Source: Acidobacteriota bacterium
GTDB lineage: Bacteria > Acidobacteriota > Terriglobia > Bryobacterales > Bryobacteraceae
Length of the DNA: 45,443 bases
Direction of reading: 5' to 3'
Assembly (NCBI GenBank): GCA_003223115.1
Contig: QHXW01000115.1
Coordinates: forward strand, 1 to 45,443
The notes below the pieces were generated by a model. The model was not told where the DNA came from. It worked only from the letters and a program-made list of their open reading frames with translations, and did no database searches. A program made the position numbers and the translations under genes. This document shows positions 23,794 to 34,637 of the stretch, one piece after another (position 1 is the stretch's first letter; each line of letters opens with the position of its first letter).

Positions 23794-25096
23794 ACTGTCC
23801 CGGCGACACCTACTGAAACGCGCCGCGGTGGCCATCGCGTTGCCGCCGCTAGACGCTATGTTCAATGCGCAGGGCACGCTTTACGCGGCAGATCTCAAGC
23901 GCGGCCAAGCCGTGGCTCGTCCCGAGACGCGCTTCGTTTTATGGTTCAACGGCAACGGCATTACCGAACGCTACTGGATGCCCGCCGGCACCGGCCGCGA
24001 TTTTGAGCTGACGCCGTGCCTTGCGCCGCTGGCGCCCTACCGCAACGATATTCACGTCATCACCGGGCTTGATAATCCGGCCGCACGCCTGCCGGGTCCG
24101 GGAAACGACCATCACCGCTCCATGAGCGCACTGATGACAGGCACTTCGTTCTCGGGCCACGGCGCCGGCGGGGTGTCCATCGATCAACTGATTGCAGCGA
24201 AAATCGGCGGGGACTCGCGGTTCCGTTCGCTGCAGGTGGGTGTGTCGCAGGAATCTTTCGGCGAAAGTATCCAGCGCAATATGAGCTGGGCCGGACGCGA
24301 CCGTGCGCTACCGCCGGAGATGATTCCGCACAAGCTGTTCGACCGCATTTTCGGCAAGCGCGATGAAGGTTGGATCAATCGCAAACGCAGCATTCTCGAT
24401 GCCGTTCTCGAAGATAGCGCCGCCTTGCAATCATCACTGGGCCACAAGGACCAGGTGCGCCTCGACGAACACCTCAGTTCCATACGCGATCTGGAGCGCG
24501 CGATTACCACGCTGCCGCCTGAGTACAGCCGCGTCCAGGAGCCTGAAGAGGGTGGCGACATGAAAGACTGGCCGCGGATTGCCAAGCTGCAGAGCGATCT
24601 AGTGGCGCACGCGCTCATTACCAATCAGACGCGCGTGGCTTCTTACATGCTGACCAAGTGCCAAGGTCTTTCGCGCTTTCCGTGGCTCGGGTACACCGCG
24701 GCGCGGCACCACGATTACACGCACGCTGACGGCAAGGCTCCGGGATTCGACGGGCCCGATGGCCAGCGCACTATGCGCGATATTTGCCGCTGGCATATTG
24801 AGGAGTTCGCCTACTTTGTCGCAAAGTTGAAATCCACACCTGAAGGCGATGGAACTCTGCTCGACCACTGCTGCCTGCTCTTTGTCCACGAGCATGCAGA
24901 GGCCAATTCGCACAAGAACAACGGCCTCGCGGCCATCGTCGCCGGACATGCGGGCGATCTGGCGATGGGCACCCACTCCAAGATGACAGGCACCGTGGGC
25001 GATTTGTATCTCACGCTGGCAAACGACGCGATGGGCGCCGGTCTCGACCACTTTCCCACCGCCGGCAAAAAGCTCAGTGGCATCACGGGTGCGTAA
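23780..25096 (+). CDS. DUF1552 protein, Tat-exported
   Basis: A 438-residue protein with a twin-arginine signal ([18 protein letters not shown]). The body is DUF1552, related to the sulfatase/DUF1501 fold: [56 protein letters not shown] and a C-terminal [23 protein letters not shown]. In many genomes DUF1552 and DUF1592 genes sit side by side, as here, implying a complex or shared pathway; the reaction is unknown. Tat export suggests folding or cofactor loading before secretion. Confidence 0.88.
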   Translation: MPSIKLSRRHLLKRAAVAIALPPLDAMFNAQGTLYAADLKRGQAVARPETRFVLWFNGNGITERYWMPAGTGRDFELTPCLAPLAPYRNDIHVITGLDNPAARLPGPGNDHHRSMSALMTGTSFSGHGAGGVSIDQLIAAKIGGDSRFRSLQVGVSQESFGESIQRNMSWAGRDRALPPEMIPHKLFDRIFGKRDEGWINRKRSILDAVLEDSAALQSSLGHKDQVRLDEHLSSIRDLERAITTLPPEYSRVQEPEEGGDMKDWPRIAKLQSDLVAHALITNQTRVASYMLTKCQGLSRFPWLGYTAARHHDYTHADGKAPGFDGPDGQRTMRDICRWHIEEFAYFVAKLKSTPEGDGTLLDHCCLLFVHEHAEANSHKNNGLAAIVAGHAGDLAMGTHSKMTGTVGDLYLTLANDAMGAGLDHFPTAGKKLSGITGA

Positions 25097-25483
25097 TTGA
25101 AGCTGGCCGATTCGGCCGCGGAGATCAGGTCCGGGCTGCTCGACATCACTCGCGAGGGCGGGCCAGGGAATTTCCTGGTTGTTTCGGCGGGCGATATCTA
25201 CGTCCAGTTCGCCGGCAGCCCGGGAAATCCTCAAGTGGTCTGCGAATCCATCTCGAACGAATACCTGCCCAAGAAGCTCAAGGTGTCCGCTCAAAGCATC
25301 GATCACCTCAAGAGCTTTGGTTTCACGCTGGGCGGCGATGAGATTCAAAACTTTTCCCATACATTTGAAATTCTGCGCGAGGAACAGGCGCAGGAAGTCG
25401 CGGAACTGGCAGTACGGATACTGAGCGAAGTCTACGGATTGAAGAAAACCGCGGAAGTCCAGATCGAGGTTTCGCTGGAGTAA
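25097..25483 (+). CDS. TY-Chap/YbjN-like small protein
   Basis: A 128-residue cytoplasmic protein. The start is a TTG placed directly after the DUF1552 stop codon, so translation must depend on the previous gene; the next in-frame ATG or GTG starts would cut into the conserved part. The pattern NFLVVSAGDIYVQFAGSPG with VVCESISNEYLP resembles the TY-Chap domain (type III secretion chaperone and YbjN-like peptide-binding fold). That suggests a chaperone or peptide-binding role, perhaps for a protein of this operon. The family call is tentative. It ends the operon; a 6-bp hairpin (GGAATC-GGC-GATTCC) follows at 25486, without a T-tract. Confidence 0.6.
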   Translation: MKLADSAAEIRSGLLDITREGGPGNFLVVSAGDIYVQFAGSPGNPQVVCESISNEYLPKKLKVSAQSIDHLKSFGFTLGGDEIQNFSHTFEILREEQAQEVAELAVRILSEVYGLKKTAEVQIEVSLE

Positions 25484-25588
25484 GTGGAATCGGCGATTCC
25501 GCCTGCGAAAATCGTCTTCACCTGAACTGCCGGCCGAAAAAACCTCCGGCTGAAATTCCGGTTCCCCAGTTGTGATAAAACTCCAGAC

Positions 25589-26806
25589 ATGGACTCATCA
25601 ATTTCGCGCAGGCAGTTCGTGGGCGCCGCCGGATTTCTGACTGCCGCTGCGTATTCAAGAATTCTTGGCGCCAACGAGCGTCTGCGCATCGGCGTCATCG
25701 GCGCGGGCGGCATGGCCACAGGGCACATGCAAGCGCTTAACGGCATGAAGGAATCCGACAATGTCGAGATTATTTCCGTCTGCGATATTTACGACAAACG
25801 GCGCGATGAGGCCGCGGCTCTCACCGGCGGAAAACCCTTCAAGCAGTACCACACGCTGCTCGACAACAAAGATATCGATTACGTTTTGATCGCCACTCCC
25901 GAGCACTGGCACTTCCAGATGACCATGGACGCACTCGCCGCGAGCAAACACATCTACTGTGAAAAGCCCATGACGAAAACGGTGGAGCAGTCAAAGAAAG
26001 TCATCGCGCGCGTGAAGCAGAAGGGCCTCAAGATGCAGGTGGGCGTGCAGGGTATGTCGGACGATTCTTACGAGAAGGCGCACGAATACGTCAAGCAGGG
26101 TGTGCTGGGCGACGTAGTGGTCGCACAGATCGATTACTCGCGCAATTATGTCGGCGACTTCTGGGACAACAAGCCCGATGCCGGCGCGCGGCCAGGCGAG
26201 AATCTGGACTGGAACGCATTTCTCGGGCCCGCGCCCAAGCGTCCCTTCGATGCCGATCGCTTTTTCAGCTGGCGCCGCTACTGGGACTATTCGGGCGGCA
26301 TCGCTACGGACCTGTTTATTCATCGCGTCACGCGCATCATCAAGGCTCTGGGACTTACGTTCCCGGAGCGGGTTTCGGCCGCGGGCGGCAAGTACGAGTT
26401 CCGCACCAGTTCCGCGGAAATTCCCGATACTTTCAACATGCTGCTGGATTACCCGGGCGGTCCCACGGTCATTCTGGTCTCGTCAATGGCCAACGACACG
26501 CCGGTCGAACACGTGCTCCGCGGCCACAAAGCCACGCTCGAATTCACCAAGACGGGCTTCACGATCACCCCGCAAGGTGAGTTTGCGAAAGACATGCAGC
26601 CCATCACGCATCAGAAAACCGGTGGCGAGAATATTACGCTGCATCATCGCAACCTGCAAGCCGCCATCCGCTCGAATGAGACGCTCAAGTGCGATTGCAT
26701 GCTCGGCTACTATGGCGTGGTGGCGTGTGAGATGGGCGTGCAGTCCTACCGAAAAAGGAAGTACATGGCTTGGGACAAAACCAAGGAGCGGATCGTCCGC
26801 GCGTAA
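25589..26806 (+). CDS. Gfo/Idh/MocA-family oxidoreductase, Tat-exported
   Basis: A 405-residue NAD(P)-dependent sugar or inositol oxidoreductase-like protein. It has a twin-Arg signal ([20 protein letters not shown]), then the Rossmann motif [16 protein letters not shown] (about residues 34-49), [10 protein letters not shown], and the catalytic-Lys block [11 protein letters not shown]. The C-terminal substrate domain follows, with [18 protein letters not shown]. Exported members of this family act on sugars or glycosides in the periplasm and carry tightly bound NAD(P). The exact substrate cannot be read. It is followed after about 20 bases by a broken membrane-protein gene. Confidence 0.88.
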   Translation: MDSSISRRQFVGAAGFLTAAAYSRILGANERLRIGVIGAGGMATGHMQALNGMKESDNVEIISVCDIYDKRRDEAAALTGGKPFKQYHTLLDNKDIDYVLIATPEHWHFQMTMDALAASKHIYCEKPMTKTVEQSKKVIARVKQKGLKMQVGVQGMSDDSYEKAHEYVKQGVLGDVVVAQIDYSRNYVGDFWDNKPDAGARPGENLDWNAFLGPAPKRPFDADRFFSWRRYWDYSGGIATDLFIHRVTRIIKALGLTFPERVSAAGGKYEFRTSSAEIPDTFNMLLDYPGGPTVILVSSMANDTPVEHVLRGHKATLEFTKTGFTITPQGEFAKDMQPITHQKTGGENITLHHRNLQAAIRSNETLKCDCMLGYYGVVACEMGVQSYRKRKYMAWDKTKERIVRA

Positions 26807-26827
26807 CGTTTCAGCGGCGAAGCCCTG

Positions 26828-28214
26828 ATGCGGCCTGGCGCAAACGCGGCGATTGCCTTTCTGATTTGCGGTTTTGTCTTTGTCGTCTATGTTCTCTCGC
26901 CCATTTCGCAGTCCAGCGACTCTTTCTGGACCGTGCCGGTGATGCTCAGTTTGCTCGCGGAAGATAATATAATACGACTCTGGACGAATACCCGGAGTTG
27001 CTGCGCGAAAAACGATATCAAGGCGTGGAGTGTGTTACGGAAGAATATCAAGTGATGCCGACAGATCCCGCGCTCGGATGTTCAGCCGGGAGTCATTATT
27101 ACTACTGGTATCCAGCCGGTACTCCGTTTGTGACTCTGCCGCTGATGATAGCGATGGATTGGTCGCTGCGTGTTATGGGTCCAATCGCAGATCGTCTCGG
27201 GGGCGGCCGTCTGGGCCCTGTGTGGCGCGCATTCGCGCAACGCGATTATCTTGCGTCTCACCTGCTGGTGGAATTGGCGCTCAGTTCCGCCATTGTGGCG
27301 CTGGCCACTTTATTCGTGTTCCTCACAGCGCGTGTTTATCTCGGTCTTGCGGGCTCCATCGCGCTGGCGCTGTTATTCGCCTTCGCCACTTCGGCCTGGT
27401 CCACGGCCAGCCGCGCGTTGTGGCAGCACGGACCCGCCATGCTCATGCTCAGCACCGCACTCTATCTGCTCTCACTGGCACCGAAGCAGCCTGTGCTTCT
27501 GGCATGCTCCGCAGCTCCGCTGGTTCTTGCGTATTTCATACGGCCCACGGAGTCAGTGGTTCTGGTGATGGTAGCTACTTACGTGCTTATTCATCACCGG
27601 GGCCAATTTGTAAAGTGGCTGCTGGCTGCGATCGTGACGGCTACGCCGTTTTTGATTTACAACCTCGTTACGTATCACCGGCCGCTGCAGACGTATTTCA
27701 CGCTTCCCTTGTTCCTGAAGCCCACACCGTCAAATTTCCCGGCCATGCTGACTGCCTTTGCGGGCGTTGCGGTCAGCCCCTCTCGCGGTGTTTTCGTGTT
27801 CTCGCCGTTCCTGCTGTTCTCACTCGCCGGTATCGGACTGCTCCTTCGCAAAAAATGGATGACGCCGCTCTGGTGTTATCTCGCAGCCGCTCTGGCGCTG
27901 CACTGGCTGGCCCTGTCCGATTTCCAGTTGTAGACGGCTGGCCACTGTTACGGGCCGCGCTTATTTCCGACGTGCTGCCCATCTTCATCTTTTTTCTGAT
28001 CCCGGCATTTCTGTGGCTGCGTCTCGGCGAACCGCATCGCCTTCTCAGCGTTGTGTTCTACTTCTCGGTGCTGATCAGCGTGCTCATCCACTTCCGTGGG
28101 GCAAGGTATTGGGCGCCGTATGAATGGAACGGAAACCCTTCCGAAGTCAGTATCGAGCGCGCGTGGGATTGGCGTGATCCACAATTCCTGCGCGGGTTCT
28201 ACCCCGGCAAATGA
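26828..28214 (+). pseudogene. Polytopic membrane protein (glycosyltransferase-like), three lesions
   Basis: Three frames join into one multi-helix membrane protein of about 460 residues. Frame 2 from the ATG at 26828 gives an N-terminal helix and SPISQSSDSFWTVPVMLSLL. Near 26965-26975 a frameshift moves to frame 1: TLDEYPELLREKRYQGVECV, then about eight hydrophobic helices up to LALSDFQ. A TAG at 27931-27933 stops it, yet the same frame continues TAGHCYGPRLF, and after a further shift near 27965 frame 3 carries SDVLPIFIFFLIPAFLWL to the end at 28214. The layout resembles dolichol-phosphate-mannose or ArnT-type glycosyltransferases, but the family is not certain. Three independent lesions argue for a real pseudogene. 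Confidence 0.7.
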
Positions 28215-28246
28215 TCCCGACGCGGTGACTGTGTCAAAATCCAACC

Positions 28247-29515
28247 ATGCGATTTCCAAAGTTCCTGGCGATTCTCGTGTTTTCGTTCTCTGCCCGGGCG
28301 CAGTACGACATGGTGCTTCAGGGCGGTCATGTCATCGATCCGAAGAATGGGATCGACCAGCAGATGGATGTGGCGATTGCCGGCGGAAAGATCGCGGCGG
28401 TGGCATCAGGGATCGATGCGGGCAAAGCCAAGAAGGTTGTCGACGTGCGCGGACTTTACGTTACGCCGGGTCTGGTCGACATCCATGTGCACCTGTTCTA
28501 CACCACTAACCTTCCCGCTGCATGGGGCGGAGACGACAGCGTGCAGCCCGATGCGTTTAGCTTCCGCACAGGTGTCACGACCATGGCGGATGCCGGAAGC
28601 GCGGGCTGGCGCACATTCGAAACCTTCCGGCATTTCGTGATCGACCGTGCCAAAACGCGCGTGTTTGCCTTCATCAATGTGTCCGGTCTCGGAATGATGA
28701 CGGACTCGGCGGAGCAGGAGAAAAGCGAATTCCAACCGGAGGAAATCGCGAAGCTTGCCAGAAAACATCGGGATGTTGTGGTCGGAGTCAAGTCCGCGCA
28801 TTATCAGAAGCCGGACTGGGCGTCGGTGGATCGCGCGGTCGAGGCAGGCAAACTGGCCGGGATTCCGGTCATGGTGGATTTTGGCTATTTTCTGCCCGAG
28901 CGGCCTTACTGGCAGCTAGTGACCGAGCATCTTCGGCCCGGCGACATCAGCACGCATTGCTTTCGGGCTCCAGTTCCGTGGGTGGATGAGCAAGGTAAAC
29001 TCTACGACTATTTGGCGCAGGCCCGGAAGCGCGGGGTAAAGTTCGATGTGGGGCACGGCGGCGGCAGTTTCGTATTTCGCAACGCGGTGCCGGCTGTCGA
29101 GCAGGGCTTCTATCCTGATTCGATCTCGACTGACTTGCACTCCGGCAGCATGAACGCCGGAATGATGGACATGCCCACCACCATGTCGAAATTTCTGGCG
29201 ATGGGCGAGCCGCTGGTCGAGGTGATCCGCGAATCGACCTGGAAACCGGCGAACGAAATCCAGCATCCGGAGCTGGGGCACCTGTCAGTCGGGACCGTTG
29301 CGGATGTAGCTGTTTGGGAAGTGCGCTCGGGAGATTTTGGATTCGCGGATGCGAGTAGCGGGAAATTGACTGGGAACCGGCGGCTCATTTGCCAGTTGAC
29401 GGTTCGCGATGGCAAGATCGCCTGGGACCGCAATGCGCGGGCCGCAGATGATTACCGCAAGCTGGGCCCGGAGTATGGCGTGCGCGAGGTGGATCAAATC
29501 GTGCGCCCCAAGTAA
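28247..29515 (+). CDS. Exported amidohydrolase/deacetylase-type metallohydrolase
   Basis: A 422-residue amidohydrolase-superfamily protein, closest in layout to the dihydroorotase-like deacetylase group. A signal peptide (about residues 1-18) precedes YDMVLQGGHVIDPKNGIDQQMDVAI. Metal-site marks are GLVDIHVHLF (HxH), VVGVKSAHY with the Lys expected to be carboxylated, DISTHCFRA, DVGHGGGSF with the metal His, and SISTDLH with the catalytic Asp. The C-terminal beta domain has LSVGTVADVAVWEV. Substrate unknown. It is the second exported amidohydrolase in the window. Confidence 0.85.
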   Translation: MRFPKFLAILVFSFSARAQYDMVLQGGHVIDPKNGIDQQMDVAIAGGKIAAVASGIDAGKAKKVVDVRGLYVTPGLVDIHVHLFYTTNLPAAWGGDDSVQPDAFSFRTGVTTMADAGSAGWRTFETFRHFVIDRAKTRVFAFINVSGLGMMTDSAEQEKSEFQPEEIAKLARKHRDVVVGVKSAHYQKPDWASVDRAVEAGKLAGIPVMVDFGYFLPERPYWQLVTEHLRPGDISTHCFRAPVPWVDEQGKLYDYLAQARKRGVKFDVGHGGGSFVFRNAVPAVEQGFYPDSISTDLHSGSMNAGMMDMPTTMSKFLAMGEPLVEVIRESTWKPANEIQHPELGHLSVGTVADVAVWEVRSGDFGFADASSGKLTGNRRLICQLTVRDGKIAWDRNARAADDYRKLGPEYGVREVDQIVRPK

Positions 29516-29567
29516 TACGTTTCCGATCGGCTAGGATGCGTGTCCCCCATGTAATGAGCGGGTGATT

Positions 29568-30619
29568 TTACTCAGGAGAGCGCGGGAATTCAGCGACATA
29601 ACGGTAGCCCCCGTCTCCCCATTGAATCAAGCGTGGCGGATCTTCCGACCAACCACATAACGACACGCCCATTCAACGATTTGTCCGTGGCTAGACGTCG
29701 ACCATCTCGGCGATGTCGTCGGTCGACAGCAGCTTTGGCGGGACCCCACGCTCCACACGCTGATCTGGCGTGAGGGACTCCCAATATTGTCTTGGCCCGA
29801 CTGATCCGATCCAGCCGGGCGCTAGCTAAGCTCCCTCGAAAATAAGATGATCGAGCGTTGGAAAGGCTTGGGTGAATGGCTAGGGGTGTAGGTGGCACTG
29901 TCAGCAAGGGGACAAGCACACATCTCCATTCCCTTCGCCAGGGTGAGAGTGATCGTCAACGGATCTCCGGGTACCCCCACCAGCGCGAGCGACAGTCTGG
30001 AAATTCCAGTCACGCCTCTCTGGGGGATGGCCACTGAGACGCTAACGTCAGCTCTGTTAGCATATCGCGATCTGGCGTCCATTTTCATGATTCGTGCTGT
30101 CGTCAAGACATGGTGACGCCCGCCTTCGCGACATCATGGCCCGGGAATCCACCGGGCGTTTCCCGCCCGTGCCAAACGCGGAAATCGAGGATATGTTCAC
30201 AATCGAACCGCCACCAGAGCGACGCATTACATCGATCGCCCATCGTGTCACATAAATTGTTCCGAGAAGATCCGTCTGGAGCGAGCGACTCCACCCCGCC
30301 ATCCCCTCGCCCCTAGGTCCTAGGATGCGGTGCGGAGGCGTTGTTCAACAGCACGGTAAGGCCGCCGAACGTCGATTCAGCGAACTCAATCAACTGCTGG
30401 GCCTGCAACTCGTCTCCGACATCCGCACGGAAGAACGCAGCTTGTCCGGCACGTTGTTCAATGAGACGGACGGTCTCGCGGCCGCCGGGTTCGTTAGATA
30501 TACGAAACGACAACGGCGGTCTTATCGCTGGCGAACCGAATGGCCAATGGCGCAATGGCGCGGCCGCAACCGGATCCTCCTGAACCAGTGACGACCACGA
30601 CGCGAGGGCGTTCAAACAT
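29568..30619 (-). pseudogene. Short-chain dehydrogenase/reductase, in pieces
   Basis: Minus-strand fragments spell one SDR. From about 30619: RVVVVTGSGGSGCGRAIA (NAD-binding Gly motif). After a shift near 30500: INEPGGRETVRLIEQRAG...FADVGDE and VLLNNAS, the NNAG-type motif. After a stop near 30313: LLGTIYVTRWAIDVMRRSGGGSIVNISS. Another shift gives GGFPGHDVAKAGV, where the catalytic Tyr of YxxxK is His. About 280 bases of unrelated DNA follow, then APGWIGSVGPRQYWESLTPDQ, LLSTDDIAEMV, LATDKSLNGRVVMW and LIQWGDGGYRYVAEFP, in three frames, ending at 29568. At least five frame breaks, an altered active site and extra DNA make this a clear pseudogene. Confidence 0.8.
29831..30110. other. Extra DNA within the SDR pseudogene
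   Basis: About 280 bases lie between the HDVAKAGV segment and the APGWI segment of the dead SDR, where intact relatives have roughly 20 residues (60 bases). Neither strand gives a recognisable protein. No clear terminal repeats or target-site duplication were found. It may be a small insertion or a diverged, scrambled segment. Confidence 0.4.
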
Positions 30620-30686
30620 GCGGCTGATTACAGCGAACCGGCCCTTCGTGCCGTCCAAGCAATATGAGTAACCACATTGGCCTCGG

Positions 30687-30922
30687 ATGGCCACAACGAA
30701 CGAACAACCCTATCTCGCGATCGGTCTGCCCATTTTTTTCAACGCCGTCCTGATCACCCTGCTGGTTGCAATGGCGTTAACTCCAAATTTGCCGGGATCG
30801 ACGCCAAGTTTGACGCGATCAACCGCCGCTTCGACGACATGCGGGATCTTTGGCGCGCCGAGCTGCACCGTGTGGAAGAAGTGATCGACGCGCGCTTGAA
30901 GCATCTTGAAGGGCGGGCCTGA
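30687..30922 (+). pseudogene. Small membrane/coiled-coil protein, frameshifted
   Basis: Two frames make one protein of about 78 residues. From the ATG at 30687: MATTNEQPYLAIGLPIFFNA and VLITLLVAMA, a single membrane helix. After a one-base shift near 30780: NSKFAGIDAKFDAINRRF and LWRAELHRVEEVIDARLKHL, an amphipathic coiled coil. A helix anchor followed by a coil of the same kind occurs as a small abundant family in acidobacteria, from memory. It lies back to back with the dead SDR. Confidence 0.6.
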
Positions 30923-31051
30923 CCGGCGCCTCTCCAAACTCTCGACTAATGCGGCTCACCAAAGGCTCACCATGCCCACCAGCCCACCAGTGGTGCCTTG
31001 CGGTCATGGGTCCTATCCGCTACACTTCGAGATTGCCGCTGACCGTCCTTG

Positions 31052-31127
31052 CCTAATCCTCGTTGACCCAGTCCGGCCGCACCTTGCGGCCGATGTCAGG
31101 TGTGTAAGTGTCGAAAAAAGGATTAGG
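31052..31127 (+). promoter_or_regulatory. RBS-masking leader structure of rsgA
   Basis: CCTAATCCT (31052-31060) is the exact complement of AGGATTAGG (31119-31127), which contains the only Shine-Dalgarno-like sequence before the rsgA ATG at 31130. The 58-base loop holds its own strong hairpin, CGGCCGCA-CCT-TGCGGCCG (31074-31092). Folded this way, the ribosome-binding site is closed. Confidence 0.5.
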
Positions 31128-31129
31128 AA

Positions 31130-32155
31130 ATGTCCCTCAAGAACTTTGGTTGGAATCCACACTTTGAAAATAAGTTTGAGCCATTTCGCAAGCCGGAGAC
31201 CGAGCCTGCCCGCGTGGCGTTGGCAGATCGCGAAAGATTCCTGCTTTGGACGGAATCTGGTGAACGCGAAGCATCCGTCGGCGGCCGGCTGCGGCACGAT
31301 TCTGATGACTGGCCCGCGATTGGCGACTGGGTAGTACTCGAGAGCGGTTCGCGCATCGCCGCCATCCTTCCGCGGTGTACCACGTTTTCGCGCAAGCATC
31401 CCGGTGAGGTTACACGGCAGCAGGTGATCGCGGCCAATATCGATGTCCTGTTCGTGGTAAGCGGCCTGGACGGCGACTTTAACCTGCGCCGCATCGAACG
31501 CTACCTGTTGTTAGCCTGGGAAAGCGGTGCGAAACCGGTCGTGGTTCTGAATAAGTCGGATCTCTGCGCGGACCCGGATGAAGCGGTCGCGAGCGTTGAG
31601 CGCTTGACCTCAGGAGCGCCGGTCGCCGTCATCAGTGCGCTCGAAGGCTCGGGCGTCTCGAGCCTCGACGCACATCTCGAAGCTGGGCACACCACTGCTT
31701 TGGTGGGCTCGTCGGGCGCGGGCAAGTCCACACTCGTGAACAGGATGTTGGGTGAAGAGCGCCAGGGCACGCAACAGGCGCGGGCCGACGACAGCCGGGG
31801 CCGCCATACCACCGTGCGGCGCGAGTTGATCCTTACGCCCAAGGGCTGGCTGCTGATCGACACTCCGGGCCTGCGTGAACTGCAACTGTGGGCCACTTCC
31901 GCTGGTATCGATCGCGCTTTCTCGGACATTGCCTCTCTGGTGCGCGATTGCCGCTTTGGAAACTGCCGGCACAATGGTGAGCCGGGTTGCGCAGTCGCCG
32001 CGGCCGGGATTGACGAAGCCAGGCTTGCGAGCTACACCAAGCTGCAGCGGGAACTCGCGCATCTCGACAGGAAGCAGGATCAAAGAGCGGCGCTCGAAGA
32101 AAAGCGCAAAATCAAGCGGATCCACCGGGCCATGCGCGACATGTATCGCGACTGA
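31130..32155 (+). CDS. rsgA: Ribosome small subunit-dependent GTPase A
   Basis: A late-stage 30S assembly GTPase. It is 341 residues with an OB-fold N-terminus (about 30-95) and a circularly permuted GTPase domain: G4 NKSD near 141, then G1 GSSGAGKST near 194, G2-region T-T, and G3 DTPG near 244. The C-terminal zinc finger has C-x4-C-x-H-x5-C (about residues 274-287). The order G4-G1-G3 is diagnostic of the YjeQ/RsgA family. The start at 31130 follows AGGATTAGG. The leader can pair with that site, which would give translational control. It is convergent with the beta-propeller gene. Confidence 0.95.
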   Translation: MSLKNFGWNPHFENKFEPFRKPETEPARVALADRERFLLWTESGEREASVGGRLRHDSDDWPAIGDWVVLESGSRIAAILPRCTTFSRKHPGEVTRQQVIAANIDVLFVVSGLDGDFNLRRIERYLLLAWESGAKPVVVLNKSDLCADPDEAVASVERLTSGAPVAVISALEGSGVSSLDAHLEAGHTTALVGSSGAGKSTLVNRMLGEERQGTQQARADDSRGRHTTVRRELILTPKGWLLIDTPGLRELQLWATSAGIDRAFSDIASLVRDCRFGNCRHNGEPGCAVAAAGIDEARLASYTKLQRELAHLDRKQDQRAALEEKRKIKRIHRAMRDMYRD

Positions 32156-32176
32156 GCCTGCCGCGGCCTGCGCCCT

Positions 32177-33286
32177 CTATATCTGCCCCACGGCCGCGCT
32201 CACCGGTCCCGAGCCTACAGGAATCATTGTGAACAGAGGCGCGGTCTTGCTGCGGTTTCGCGTAATCGCGCTAATGCGGATTACTGCCAGATCACCCGAG
32301 CGGTGGTTCAGCACCAGCGCGTACTGATTATCAGGCGTGAAGGTGATAAAGGACGGCTCCTGGCCCACGCTGATGGCGGCGATGACGTTGCGGGTGTCCA
32401 CCTCCAGCACCGTCACGTCTCCGGATTCCGGGTTGGCCACGAACAGATATTCGGGTTTGGGGGAACTCGCCATCGCACCCGGAGCTCTTCCCGCCAGCTT
32501 GGTCTCGGCAACTTCCGTTTCGTAAGGACGGACCACGACGACCGCGTCCATGCCGGGTCCGCTCACGAACAGTTCGCCGCCATCAGCCTTGAAGCAGAGG
32601 TGCCGGGGCTCGATCGGCAACGGCAGGCGCACCAGCGTTCCACCGCTCGCAACGTCTACGATGGTGAGCGCACGCTGTCCTTGATTCGCCACCAGCATCT
32701 GGCGTCCATCGGAGCGAAAACGCGCCACGAGCGGACGTTCTCCAGCCGGCACTACACGTTCCACCGTCATTCCGGCGAGGTCGACAATGGCAATTGAGTT
32801 GGTTTCCGGCAGCACCACGGCGGCGATGTCGCGGTACCGGCTCAGATCGAAATCCCCGGGAGCCGAAGGCAGTTTGACGCGGCCGGAAATCACCAATGGA
32901 TCAAGCGCGAGCTTTACAAGAGCATGAGGACGGCGGCAGGCTATCCAAAGGGAGCGTCCATTGGGCGAAAATTGCATCGCTGGAGCTGTGCCCCCCAGAG
33001 CTAATTTATGCCGAACCGCCAGCGCTTTGGTTCCGATCTCGTGAACAGCGGCTGTGCCCGGTATAAGAACGTAAACCAGCCGCTTGGCGGGATGCGCCAA
33101 TACCGAGCCAGGCGCGCTCTCCAACTGGATCTGGCGCGCCACGGCGAAGCGGTTCAAATCAACAGCCGCCACCGACCTTTCTCCGGCATTCGCAACGAAC
33201 ACGTAGCCCGGGAAACCTCTGGCCCGCTGCTTGCAAGCTGAGCCCGCGCCCGCCACTGCCACCAAGAATGTGCGCCGGGTGAGCAT
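32177..33286 (-). CDS. YVTN-type beta-propeller lipoprotein
   Basis: A 369-residue protein. The start at 33286 gives a twin-Arg signal with a lipobox (MLTRRTFLVAVAGAGSAC), so it is probably Tat-exported and lipid-anchored. The body is built of about seven repeats of roughly 42 residues of the YVTN/lactonase kind, for example YVFVANAGERSVAAVDL, LVANQGQRALTIVDV, YLFVANPESGDVTVLEVDT and YALVLNHRSGDLAVIRI. Such propellers bind ligands or proteins; no catalytic set was seen. The frame extends 27 codons upstream of the chosen start without support. It is divergent from mreB. Confidence 0.8.
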   Translation of the reverse strand: MLTRRTFLVAVAGAGSACKQRARGFPGYVFVANAGERSVAAVDLNRFAVARQIQLESAPGSVLAHPAKRLVYVLIPGTAAVHEIGTKALAVRHKLALGGTAPAMQFSPNGRSLWIACRRPHALVKLALDPLVISGRVKLPSAPGDFDLSRYRDIAAVVLPETNSIAIVDLAGMTVERVVPAGERPLVARFRSDGRQMLVANQGQRALTIVDVASGGTLVRLPLPIEPRHLCFKADGGELFVSGPGMDAVVVVRPYETEVAETKLAGRAPGAMASSPKPEYLFVANPESGDVTVLEVDTRNVIAAISVGQEPSFITFTPDNQYALVLNHRSGDLAVIRISAITRNRSKTAPLFTMIPVGSGPVSAAVGQI

Positions 33287-33420
33287 TAAAGCGCGAGGTA
33301 TCTCGATTGCCGGCGCCGCACCTCGCAATCGTGTGCGCCACTGCATATCCGCATTCCTATTCCTCACAACGACACGAAATAAAGGTGCGTCGATTAAGAA
33401 TTATGCTAACATTCCAGTAG

Positions 33421-34482
<1,062 letters not shown>

Positions 34483-34511
34483 GCCGGTACGTCAGGAGTC
34501 AGCAAAACAGG

Positions 34512-34524
34512 AGTCACAGATCAG
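34512..34524 (+). repeat. Dispersed 13-base repeat between mreB and mreC
   Basis: AGTCACAGATCAG, an exact match to 9032-9044 in the left arm of the palindromic element. It lies in the 155-base mreB-mreC gap, next to a second CAGGAGTCAGC, with no right arm. Confidence 0.6.
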
Positions 34525-34637
34525 GATTGAGGGGGACACGGATTTCCTTCCGGCTAAAAACTCCAGGCGTCCGCACTTCATCTCCTCCGGCTGTTGGCCT
34601 GCCGCTTCCGGGTTCTGAGTCCCGGCTCCTTGGTTTT

